Notes: generated by a model from the sequence alone, not told the origin. DNA of 7,326 bases from Candidatus Rokuibacteriota bacterium (GCA_016177865.1 JACOUJ010000150.1:1-7326), one strand, 5' to 3'. Counted from the stretch's first letter, positions 1 to 5,966 are shown. Made by a program: numbers and translations.

Positions 1-351
1 GTAGCCGAAGCCGTTGCCGATCCCGCCGATCGCGGCGAACCAGAAGAAGACCCAGCCGAGGGTCGTGGTCCACGCGCTGACGAAGAATCCGACGCTGACC
101 CGCACGCCGCCGATGACCGAGATCCAGAACGGCCCCTTCTTGTCCTGGAGCCGTCCGGCCAGGACGAACGAGAGCGCGAAGACGACGACCGCGATCGTGA
201 AGATCGTGGAGGTGTCGGCGCGCTTCCACCCGAACTCCTTCTCGAGCGGGGCGACGAAGACGCTCCACGCGTAGAGCGCGCCGAGGGCGAGGTTCATCGA
301 GAGCCCGCCCACGACCCGCCACCACCGATTAATGTGTCCTTCTCCGTTCAT
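1..351 (-). CDS. OFA-family MFS transporter (oxalate/formate antiporter-like), N-terminal part, runs off left edge
   Basis: Partial gene of 117 codons with no stop inside the window. It reads as an integral inner-membrane major facilitator carrier. Four hydrophobic segments are visible at about residues 13-34, 47-65, 75-93 and 97-116. The loop GRLQDKKGP (66-74) after the second segment fits MFS motif A. The stretch NLALGALYAWSVF (20-32) followed by PLEKEFGW (35-42), and the terminal GGIGNGFGY, are typical of the OFA (oxalate:formate antiporter) family. OFA members exchange or take up small carboxylates such as oxalate, formate or other monocarboxylates; the substrate cannot be told from this fragment. 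The start is supported by an AGGAGG ribosome site (357-362) five bases before the ATG. The gene is 652 bases from the upstream TPR gene and has its own promoter candidates and inverted repeats, so it is probably a separate, regulated unit. Confidence 0.88.
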   Translation of the reverse strand, partial: MNGEGHINRWWRVVGGLSMNLALGALYAWSVFVAPLEKEFGWKRADTSTIFTIAVVVFALSFVLAGRLQDKKGPFWISVIGGVRVSVGFFVSAWTTTLGWVFFWFAAIGGIGNGFGY

Positions 352-356
352 CTCCA

Positions 357-380
357 CCTCCTCCGCGGTCGCTGGACCGC
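357..380 (-). promoter_or_regulatory. Strong Shine-Dalgarno with adjoining leader hairpin of the transporter gene
   Basis: On the minus strand AGGAGG lies at 362-357, five bases before the ATG at 351. Immediately upstream of the purine-rich stretch is a perfect inverted repeat, GCGGTC (365-370) and GACCGC (375-380), with a four-base loop. In the mRNA this stem would sit against the ribosome site. It could limit initiation or stabilise the leader, which is inference. Confidence 0.45.
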
Positions 381-384
381 TTCG

Positions 385-398
385 CCTAACGCGTTAGG
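385..398. promoter_or_regulatory. Perfect 14-bp palindrome CCTAACGCGTTAGG, possible operator
   Basis: CCTAACGCGTTAGG is its own reverse complement over 14 bases and ends 34 bases before the transporter start. It lies just downstream of a candidate promoter (441-469), a normal place for a dimeric repressor such as a TetR- or GntR-type protein to block transcription. The sequence shows only the symmetry; the binding protein is unknown and no regulator gene is in the window. Confidence 0.4.
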
Positions 399-440
399 AC
401 CCCACCTCAACCCACGCTCGATCCAAAAGAGGCCCCCGTC

Positions 441-469
441 ATCATCGTGGAGCGTTTTCGTAAGGTCAA
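441..469 (-). promoter_or_regulatory. Candidate sigma70 promoter for the transporter
   Basis: Minus-strand TTGACC (469-464) is followed after 17 bases by GATGAT (446-441). That is five of six and four of six matches to the -35 and -10 consensus at ideal spacing. Transcription would start near 434 and give a leader of about 80 bases containing the 14-bp palindrome and the ribosome-site hairpin. Confidence 0.35.
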
Positions 470-481
470 GCTCAATAGTTT

Positions 482-496
482 TTATCGTGGCGATAA
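482..496. promoter_or_regulatory. Inverted repeat TTATCG-TGG-CGATAA upstream of the promoter candidate
   Basis: A perfect 6-bp inverted repeat with a 3-bp centre, placed 13-27 bases upstream of the -35 match at 464-469. This position fits an activator site for the transporter promoter. No function can be assigned beyond symmetry and position. Confidence 0.25.
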
Positions 497-790
497 CGAA
501 CTCTGATCATCCGACAAGATCAAGGTTCCAGAACCACCCCCCTTACGGTGAGATACGAGCACTGATCAAGAATGAAGTTAACGTGGCATGCGTGCCGCAG
601 GCGCCTCGGTGCCCCTTGGCGTGCGCTCTCCGATCAATCGTGCTGCTCAACCCGAACTTCGCTCTCCTCGGTAGGTCGCCTGACGGATGCGCCATCTTCC
701 TCTTGTTCGGTCGGCACCGGCAGCAAACCAGCGGGCCGCCGGGATGGTGATGGTAGAGAGCCGCGCGCCATTTCACCGGGGACGACCGGC

Positions 791-819
791 AGTGTAGGCC
801 GGCTTGAGGAAGCTGTCAA
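791..819 (-). promoter_or_regulatory. Candidate strong sigma70 promoter in the long intergenic region
   Basis: Minus-strand TTGACA (819-814, perfect -35) is followed after exactly 17 bases by TACACT (796-791, four of six). Transcription would begin near 784 and run toward the transporter gene, about 430 bases from its start codon. It could give that gene a long leader, express a small RNA, or read the weak 77-codon GTG-start frame at 776-543, which I do not regard as a supported gene. Confidence 0.4.
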
Positions 820-948
820 GGGGTAATTTTCAACTTGTGCCGGGAAGTGCGGGGATCACGTTCCGAAGCGGTCAGACCGTCCGATCCTCCCCCGGTCGCA
901 TAGACTACCAGGGGCGCACGACCCACCGAGCGCTTATCGCCAGCAATC

Positions 949-996
949 GCAAAACTGATTTCATGCAAAACTCAATAACTGCAAAAATTGCAAACT
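949..996. repeat. AT-rich 16-base tandem repeat, three units, just past the TPR stop codon
   Basis: Three consecutive 16-base units begin GCAAAA at 949, 965 and 981. The first two share GCAAAACT and the third is GCAAAAAT. The third unit also forms a small inverted repeat, TGCAA-AAA-TTGCA (980-992). The block begins eight bases beyond the stop codon of the TPR gene and is strikingly AT-rich for this genome. It could be a protein-binding array or a 3'-end element; it is not a standard terminator. Confidence 0.5.
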
Positions 997-1003
997 CACT
1001 AGC

Positions 1004-1999
1004 TCAATGAGCGCTGTCCCGCTGCCGATCCAGTTTCTCTCGAATCCGGCCAAATGCCTCAAGATCCTGCCTGAGGTCGGGATGGCCGATCCGCTTGTCG
1101 ATGCTGATCACCTCCTCCATAAGACGGAGGGCCTCTCGATACTCTCCTCGTTCTTCATGGATCAGCGCCATGTTATGGGCAGGGATGGTGGTTCGTAGAA
1201 GGTCGCCCAACCCCTGCATCAGATCCCTGGCCCCCCGGTACCGTTCATAGGCGCCATCCAGGTCACCCAGGCGGCGTTGAACAAAACCGAGGGTGTTCAG
1301 GGTGGTGGCCGTGCCCATGGTATCCCCGACCACCTCATACAGGGCCAGGCTCTCTTCGAAGACCTGTCGTGCCTCGTGCCAGTTTCCTTGGCGCTGGTGG
1401 AGGCCGCCGATGTTTGCCAGGGTGACCGCCCTGCCGTGGAGGTCCCCCAGTTTCTCCTGCATCTGGAGACTGTTCCGGAACGCCTCCATAGCCCCTTGGA
1501 TGTCTCCCATCCGAGCCTTCACCGCGCCGACGTTGTTCCAGGTCAGCGCGAGCCCGGGCTCGTCCTGGAGCTCGATCTTCAGAGTCAGGCTCGCCTGATA
1601 GGTCTCGAGTGCCTTGCGGAAGTCCCCCCTTCCCTGCAGGACCTCGGCGATACGACCGAGGGTCGTGGCGACCCCGATTTGATCCCTTGCCTCTTCCTGT
1701 AGCGCCAGGGCCCGGTGGTACAATTCCAGGGCCCGGTCCCATCCCCCTTGCAGACGGTAGAGAGACCCGAGTCGGTCGAGAGCCGGGGCCACTGCGTGCC
1801 GGTCCTCGAGGGCCTCGGCGACGCGGTACGCCTGATCCAAGGCGCCCCGCGCCCGCCCTTCGTCGTGCAGTTCTCTCAGCAGGACCGCCAGATTCGACAG
1901 GGTCTCGAGCAAGTCGACCTGGTTCCCTTCGGCTTCCTGAGCCCGGGCCTGGGCCTCCAAGGAGGCCACCAGCTCGCGCGGGGTGCCCTGTGGCACCAT
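1004..1999 (-). CDS. TPR-repeat protein, seven consecutive 40-residue repeats
   Basis: A 331-residue soluble protein with no signal peptide or membrane segment. Residues 27-306 are seven back-to-back repeats of exactly 40 residues each, ending in turns such as EARD, LQD, LGD and VGD. Each has the TPR signature: small residues near the middle of helix A, a G-(D/N)-x-x-x-A turn, and L/Y/F-x-x-(A/S)-L in helix B. The 40-residue period is that of the TPR_12/TPR_10 type, as in kinesin light chain and bacterial regulatory TPR proteins. Such arrays form superhelical protein-binding scaffolds with no catalysis. The start is the ATG at 1999, which shares one base with the upstream stop (TGATG), so translation is coupled; the nearby GAGGGG is too close to be an ideal ribosome site. 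A longer frame extends to 2176 but only overlaps the upstream gene. It is the last gene of the block and probably an adaptor for the AAA+/VWA pair (inference). Confidence 0.82.
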   Translation of the reverse strand: MVPQGTPRELVASLEAQARAQEAEGNQVDLLETLSNLAVLLRELHDEGRARGALDQAYRVAEALEDRHAVAPALDRLGSLYRLQGGWDRALELYHRALALQEEARDQIGVATTLGRIAEVLQGRGDFRKALETYQASLTLKIELQDEPGLALTWNNVGAVKARMGDIQGAMEAFRNSLQMQEKLGDLHGRAVTLANIGGLHQRQGNWHEARQVFEESLALYEVVGDTMGTATTLNTLGFVQRRLGDLDGAYERYRGARDLMQGLGDLLRTTIPAHNMALIHEERGEYREALRLMEEVISIDKRIGHPDLRQDLEAFGRIREKLDRQRDSAH

Positions 2000-3354
2000 C
2001 ACCCCTCGGAGGGGATCGGGCCGGATTTGAACCCGGTTCCGATGACCTCCCGGATTTCGAGGAACCGAGCCGGCCTCTCGCCATCCGCCAGGACCGCTTC
2101 CAGCTCCAGCATCATCCTCGTGACCTGTCGGTTCAGACTCTTGAACCTGCCTGAATCCGTGAGGTCTCCCATGCAATGGTCCAGGACGCGATGATAGAGA
2201 GGCTCATAGATCAGGCCGACCTGATAGGCCGGGTCGAAGAGGAGCTCGTATCTCTCAGTGAGCAGGAGGCGAGCCAGGTGACGGGAGACTTGAAGCAGGT
2301 CCATCGCCTCGTTATCCGCCTCCAAGAGCATGAACTTATCCTGGAAGGTCAGGAGTTTCCAGACCTGAGGGTCTATCCTCTCCCGAGCCCAAAGGCGTCC
2401 CGATCGATATCGAAGGGCGAAATCGCAGATAGTTCTGTCTCCCAGGCGCATCGAGAGGTGGGGCAAGAGGGCGGCGAGGGCTTCCTCCGGGATTTCATCG
2501 AGGGCGTGATACCTCGCCTTGAGTGGTTCGATCTCTCTTCGCTGCTCTTCCAGACTCATCAGCTCCAGGAGGACTCGGAGAGAGGTCTGGAGCTGCTTGA
2601 GATTCATTCCCGCCACGGCCGCCCTGATTTCAGGATTGACCACGTCTTCGAGTTCTGCCGGAGCGCTGCGGGGCCATCTCTCCATCCGCTCGCTGAAGAG
2701 GTCATCGAAGGGGGGAAAGAGGCCCACGGACCTGCCGATAGCCTCGCGAAGAGTGGTTAACACCCCTTCCACCTGAGTGACATCTCGATGATCGAGTCCC
2801 CTCAAGGTGGCGAGGGCTTCGTCCTTCAGTCCCTCAATCGCGGTGTTCGAGGCTCGAGCCAGTCTTTCCAAGAGGTCGAGGTAGACGCTGAACTCGACCG
2901 CCGCCTCTCCCAGGCCGGGGTCGTGGAAGAGGTCGAAATTGCGACACAAAAACAGCCTCGCCAGCTCACCTCGGAGCTGATAGGGGTGCAACGTGGCAGG
3001 ATCCTGCGCCAACAGACCCCACTTCTCCGTCGCCGACATGCTCTGGAGCTCTTCATTGGTGAGATCCCGGAGGCTCATTCCTGGTGTGAACCGTTTGGCC
3101 TCTAACGCCTCCAGGGCATACTCCGTGTAGGGAAGGATGAAGCTCCCCACCACCTGGCGCATCTGATTCAGTTCAAGATGCTCGCTGTAGTCCCGGAGCA
3201 TCTCTTGCTGTTCGGCGGGGGGGAGGCAGTCCCGAAGGACCCGAATGGTCCACCGAAGCTCGGCATCGTCCATGAAGGGGACTCGCTCCAGGAGCTCATC
3301 GGCCCGTCTTTCAATGTATTGTCGCTGGCGCGCGATCCGTGGATGCTCTTCCAT
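1999..3354 (-). CDS. Uncharacterised 451-residue helical protein with an internal tandem duplication
   Basis: I do not recognise a named family. The protein is rich in Leu, Glu and Arg, appears entirely alpha-helical, and has no signal peptide, clear membrane segment or catalytic motif. It contains two related halves. Residues 100-146 and 329-375 align without gaps with 13 identities in 47, sharing LARL, a following L, and a terminal DP. Residues 28-49 align with 250-271, sharing M, L, RVL and EQ. The copies are therefore offset by about 222-229 residues. The ATG at 3354 is chosen because it sits one base after the upstream stop (TGAGATG); the in-frame extension to 3501 merely reads across that gene. 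It overlaps the TPR gene by one base. Its place between an AAA+/VWA pair and a TPR protein suggests a structural or client-binding subunit, comparable in position (not in sequence) to adaptor parts of MoxR/VWA systems. Confidence 0.8.
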   Translation of the reverse strand: MEEHPRIARQRQYIERRADELLERVPFMDDAELRWTIRVLRDCLPPAEQQEMLRDYSEHLELNQMRQVVGSFILPYTEYALEALEAKRFTPGMSLRDLTNEELQSMSATEKWGLLAQDPATLHPYQLRGELARLFLCRNFDLFHDPGLGEAAVEFSVYLDLLERLARASNTAIEGLKDEALATLRGLDHRDVTQVEGVLTTLREAIGRSVGLFPPFDDLFSERMERWPRSAPAELEDVVNPEIRAAVAGMNLKQLQTSLRVLLELMSLEEQRREIEPLKARYHALDEIPEEALAALLPHLSMRLGDRTICDFALRYRSGRLWARERIDPQVWKLLTFQDKFMLLEADNEAMDLLQVSRHLARLLLTERYELLFDPAYQVGLIYEPLYHRVLDHCMGDLTDSGRFKSLNRQVTRMMLELEAVLADGERPARFLEIREVIGTGFKSGPIPSEG

Positions 3355-3355
3355 C

Positions 3356-3697
3356 TCAGGGAGAGTCAGGGCAAAAGATGGCCCACGGGAAGTTGTAATA
3401 CTCCTCTCCCATCCACTCGTCGATGTGGGCCGCGTGCTCCCCCAGGTACCCGAATTCGGAGTCGAACTCGTACGCGACAATGAACCGCTCCTCAACGTCA
3501 AAGTAGCGGATGGCGAAGCGATTGGAGCCGTCCAGGCGGTGCGCGTCGATGGGACGGATGTCCGCGTGGTCCATCCCCACCATCTTCAGAAGCTGATACA
3601 GATCGTACCGCTTCCCCCGAATGGTCAATTCGGTCAGGCCTTCCCCGATCGGCCCGAATCGCTCTTCCATGCGTTTCCGATCCTGTCCTGGGACCAT
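3356..3697 (-). CDS. Small uncharacterised protein, 113 residues, in the chelatase-like block
   Basis: I do not recognise the family. The product is acidic and aromatic-rich, with a likely alpha/beta core: a beta-like LTIRGKRYDLYQLL, then alternating hydrophobic strands around RFAIRYF and RFIVAYEF, and a Trp/Tyr-rich end (EWMGEEYYNFPW). It has no signal peptide or membrane segment. The start is uncertain. The ATG at 3697 has a strong GGGAGG ribosome site eight bases away. The ATG at 3763 would add 22 residues and overlap the VWA stop as ATGA, a classic coupled arrangement, but has only a weak ribosome site. Residues from the first choice onward look more protein-like, so I prefer 3697. It ends one base before the next start codon, so it is surely co-expressed with the helical protein and may bind it. 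Confidence 0.7.
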   Translation of the reverse strand: MVPGQDRKRMEERFGPIGEGLTELTIRGKRYDLYQLLKMVGMDHADIRPIDAHRLDGSNRFAIRYFDVEERFIVAYEFDSEFGYLGEHAAHIDEWMGEEYYNFPWAIFCPDSP

Positions 3698-3705
3698 GGA
3701 CGCTT

Positions 3706-3711
3706 CCTCCC
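3706..3711 (-). promoter_or_regulatory. Ribosome binding site GGGAGG that favours the 3697 start
   Basis: Minus-strand GGGAGG lies eight bases before the ATG at 3697. It is much stronger than anything before the alternative ATG at 3763, and is the main reason for choosing the shorter protein. Confidence 0.5.
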
Positions 3712-3759
3712 TTCCGTAATCACCCCCGGCCTCCCCCCCAACGAGAGGGGCCGGCTCAA

Positions 3760-4845
3760 TCATTGCCGTCCGCCGCTCGCGCCCCGGCTCGAAAGCCCCG
3801 GGATACCCTCGGCGGTCATCTCGCCCACGGGATAGAACTCTCCGCCCATGGCCACCGCCAGTTCCCGGGCCGGTGCAAAGATACTGCCGTCAGGCATCCG
3901 CCAACCTTGGCCAGCGGTGCCGAGCACGATGCTGCGGATCTTCTTAGCCCGGATCATCTCACCGATCAAGGCCGCCTCCTCGCCGGGAGACCTATCCCCC
4001 ATGGACACGTTTGCGCAGCCATCGCTGATGAGGATCAGCACGGGGATGAGGTCCCGCTCCCGTCGAAGCTCTCGTTGGATCAATTGGTAGGCGGTCAGCA
4101 GCCCCTTGGACAAGGGGGTCGGGCCCCCGATGGCGAGGGATCGGAACGCTTTCTTGGCCAGCTCGATGCTAGAGGTCGGACGCAAGATGACAGCGGCCGA
4201 CTGGTCGCGGAAGATGACCAGGCCCACCCGATCGCGGCGCTGGTAGGCATCCACCAGCAGCGAGAGGATCGCGGCTTGGGTGGCGAGGACCTGCCGGGGG
4301 CTGCGCATAGAGCCGCTACAGTCCACGACGAAAAGGAGTAGATTCCCGACTTTCCGTTCTCGGATCTTGGCGTGAAGGTCAGTGGCCTCCACCTTGAGGG
4401 CCATCCCCTGCCGATCACGATACTGTTGGGAGAGGGCGGCCGTCCGGATGGTCGCGTCGAGCGCGATATCCCGGCTGAGGCGGCCAGCATGCTGGGCGCG
4501 AATATAGCGCCCACGACTCTTCTCCGTCCGAGCCGTGGTGCGCTTACCAGGCATATCTCGTCGTTGCCTTTCCTTTCGAGGGGTCACCAGATAAGGGTTA
4601 AGATTCGCCATCATCCGATGCAGGAGGGCCTCGTCGAAATCGAACTGTTTCTTGGCCCACATGTCACGACGGTGCGGACAATCGTCGAGATCGCAGGTGC
4701 ACGCATATCCCGCGCTGCCGACGCCTCCCGCCCCACCTGAAGCCTCACCCCTCTCGGAGCCCTCGGAGGTTTGGAGGTCACGGCTGTTGCCCAGGGCGCC
4801 GGGGTTCAGGTTGTCAGCCCGGGTGAGGGCGATCGGGACTGACAC
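3760..4845 (-). CDS. VWA-domain protein, like the C-terminal half of a Mg-chelatase D subunit (BchD/ChlD-like, no AAA+ domain)
   Basis: With the GTG start at 4845 the protein has 361 residues. A von Willebrand A domain fills about residues 166-345. Its MIDAS metal site is visible as DCSGS (Asp175, Ser177, Ser179), Thr243 in GGPTPL, and Asp275 in ISDGCANV. Before it come a basic linker (about 88-118, many Arg/Lys) and the conserved lead-in IALDATIRTAA, as in D subunits of Mg- and Co-chelatases. The family's N-terminal AAA+ domain is missing. In its place is a Gly/Ser-rich stretch and a Cys/His cluster, CTCDLDDCPH (Cys49, Cys51, Cys56, His58). D-type VWA proteins bind the I-type AAA+ ring and dock the client. 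The GTG is chosen for its GGAAG site at five bases and its position 13 bases past the AAA+ stop. An ATG at 4932 is possible but would overlap that gene by 74 bases. Confidence 0.85.
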   Translation of the reverse strand: MSVPIALTRADNLNPGALGNSRDLQTSEGSERGEASGGAGGVGSAGYACTCDLDDCPHRRDMWAKKQFDFDEALLHRMMANLNPYLVTPRKERQRRDMPGKRTTARTEKSRGRYIRAQHAGRLSRDIALDATIRTAALSQQYRDRQGMALKVEATDLHAKIRERKVGNLLLFVVDCSGSMRSPRQVLATQAAILSLLVDAYQRRDRVGLVIFRDQSAAVILRPTSSIELAKKAFRSLAIGGPTPLSKGLLTAYQLIQRELRRERDLIPVLILISDGCANVSMGDRSPGEEAALIGEMIRAKKIRSIVLGTAGQGWRMPDGSIFAPARELAVAMGGEFYPVGEMTAEGIPGLSSRGASGGRQ

Positions 4846-4850
4846 CGACA

Positions 4851-4855
4851 CTTCC
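4851..4855 (-). promoter_or_regulatory. Ribosome site GGAAG deciding the GTG start of the VWA gene
   Basis: Minus-strand GGAAG lies five bases before the GTG at 4845 and just after the stop codon of the AAA+ gene (4861-4859). A second GTG at 4851 overlaps this site and is less likely. Confidence 0.4.
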
Positions 4856-4858
4856 GAG

Positions 4859-5902
4859 TCAAAGATGCCTCCGTTCCACGAACATTCCAGCCAGGCGATC
4901 CAAGGCCCTGGCGTCGAGGACCTTGTCCTCAAACGGCAGGCGCTTCACCCGGTGGCGGAGGCTCATCTCCATGATGTCCCGGATGTCCTCCCGGGCCGGC
5001 TCCTGCCGCCCTCGAAAGGCGGCAGCGGCCAGGGTGGTCTTCACCATGGTGATCTCTGCCCGATGTCCGTCCACCTTCATCTCCTCGGCGACCCGGGCAG
5101 CAAACTCGATCAACTCTTCGGAAGGGGTCAGGGTGGGGAGAAGTTCCCGGGCCTTGGCGATGTCCGCGCGGAGGACTTCCTGAGAGGCCTGGCGCTCCAG
5201 CTGAAACCCCTCTGGATCGGTTTGGAAGGCCAGTACCCGGCGGGCGATCTCCTTTCTGTGCTCCCGGGACTGCTCTGTCCTGACCTCCACGCAGAGGCCG
5301 AACCGGTCCAGGAGTTGAGGCCGAAGTTCCCCCTCTTCCGGGTTCATGGTCCCGACGAGAATGAAACGGCTGGGATGGGTGTAGCTCACCGCTTCCCGTT
5401 CCACGAGGTTGATTCCGGTGACGGCGACGTCGAGGAGGACGTCGACCACATGATCATCCAGAAGATTCACCTCGTCCACGTACAAAATGGCACGATGGGC
5501 ACTCGCCAGGATCCCCGGCTGGAAGACTTTCTCGCCGGTTTTCAGCGCGGCCTCAATATCGAGAGCTCCCACGACGCGATCTTCCGAGGCGTTCAGGGGC
5601 AGGTCTACGACTGGCGTGGAGGTTTCGACGAGCGGGAGCCCTTCTCCTCGCTCCACCTTGCTTCGGCAGTCCGGGCAGAGGCCCTCTTTCTGATCGGGGT
5701 AGCAGGCAAACAGGCAACCTTTCACCACGAGGCGCGGCGGGAGTAGCGCGGCGATGCCCCGGACCGCCGTGGACTTCGCCGTCCCCTTCTGCCCGCGGAT
5801 CAGGACGCCTCCGATGGAGGGGTCGATGGCGTTATACATCAGCGCCTTTTTCATCTGATCCTGGCCCAGGATCGCGGAGAAGGGAAAGATGGGTCGCTTC
5901 AC
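4859..5902 (-). CDS. Mg-chelatase I-type AAA+ ATPase (BchI/ChlI-like) with a four-cysteine insertion
   Basis: A 347-residue AAA+ ATPase of the chelatase I clade. Visible elements are the opening FPFSAILGQDQMKKAL, Walker A GQKGTAKST (37-45), Walker B ILYVDEVNLL (139-148), sensor 1 in GTMNPEEGELRPQLLDRFGL (Asn187, with the Arg200 finger), and the C-terminal helical lid with sensor 2 Arg281 in GHRAE. Between Walker A and the helix-2 insert is CX3C-X8-CX2C (Cys63, Cys67, Cys76, Cys79), probably a zinc knuckle; from memory, similar cysteines occur in some I-type proteins outside phototrophs. In the family, hexamers of this subunit hydrolyse ATP and act with a D/VWA partner, here the next gene. The start is a GTG at 5902; the frame has a TGA shortly upstream and the first internal ATG falls inside the conserved domain, so GTG is well supported despite a weak ribosome site. 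No H (CobN/BchH) subunit is present. Confidence 0.92.
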   Translation of the reverse strand: MKRPIFPFSAILGQDQMKKALMYNAIDPSIGGVLIRGQKGTAKSTAVRGIAALLPPRLVVKGCLFACYPDQKEGLCPDCRSKVERGEGLPLVETSTPVVDLPLNASEDRVVGALDIEAALKTGEKVFQPGILASAHRAILYVDEVNLLDDHVVDVLLDVAVTGINLVEREAVSYTHPSRFILVGTMNPEEGELRPQLLDRFGLCVEVRTEQSREHRKEIARRVLAFQTDPEGFQLERQASQEVLRADIAKARELLPTLTPSEELIEFAARVAEEMKVDGHRAEITMVKTTLAAAAFRGRQEPAREDIRDIMEMSLRHRVKRLPFEDKVLDARALDRLAGMFVERRHL

Positions 5903-5927
5903 GGAGATCTGAGGCTCGGAACGACCA

Positions 5928-5950
5928 GGCTGACCCGGGCCCGCTCAGCC
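5928..5950 (-). other. Stem-loop in the gap between the citrate synthase and AAA+ genes
   Basis: On the minus strand GGCTGA (5950-5945) pairs with TCAGCC (5933-5928) around an 11-base GC-rich loop that contains its own GGGCCC symmetry. No T-run follows, so it is not a standard intrinsic terminator. It may be a processing or attenuation point that separates expression of citrate synthase from the five-gene block (inference). Confidence 0.35.
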
Positions 5951-5966
5951 AGAAGGGGCACGGCGG

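Larger units (their letters stand above)
352..1003. other. 652-base non-coding region between the TPR gene and the transporter gene
   Basis: No reading frame here looks like a real protein. The frames that stay open (for example 543-776 and 634-819 on the minus strand, 334-750 on the plus strand) give low-complexity Arg/Pro/Ser-rich products without recognisable motifs. Base composition is more mixed than in the neighbouring genes, with AT-rich patches near 470-500 and 945-1000. The region contains two minus-strand promoter candidates, several short inverted repeats (365-380, 385-398, 482-496, 524-535, 869-879) and the 16-base tandem repeat next to the TPR stop codon. I see no tRNA, rRNA, CRISPR or intact mobile element and no classical GC-hairpin-plus-T-run terminator for the upstream operon. 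Confidence 0.6.

Noticed and set aside
581..600. GG-N10-GC pattern resembling a sigma54 promoter on the plus strand
   Set aside because: The -12 half is CCGCA rather than TTGCA, and no plus-strand gene follows it.
543..776. 77-codon minus-strand frame downstream of the 791-819 promoter
   Set aside because: GTG start with a poor ribosome site and an Arg/His/Cys-rich product without motifs; the promoter alone is not enough to call a gene.
810..860. Resemblance of the stretch around GGGGTAATTTTCAACTTG to ends of IS21-type insertion sequences
   Set aside because: No IstA/IstB reading frame, no matching second end and no target duplication visible; part of the stretch is explained by the promoter -35 box.
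1335..2154. Minus- and plus-strand open frames of 249 and 181 codons inside the TPR gene
   Set aside because: Products are Gly/Pro/Arg-rich and lack motifs, while the overlapping TPR frame shows seven regular repeats.
3245..4341. Plus-strand open frames of about 190 codons opposite the small, helical and VWA genes
   Set aside because: Antisense to better supported frames, with low-complexity products and no recognisable domain.
4652..5746. Long plus-strand open frame of 364 codons opposite the AAA+ gene
   Set aside because: It lies antisense to a gene with complete AAA+ motifs; the product is His/Pro/Arg-rich with no motif. Typical shadow frame in GC-rich DNA.
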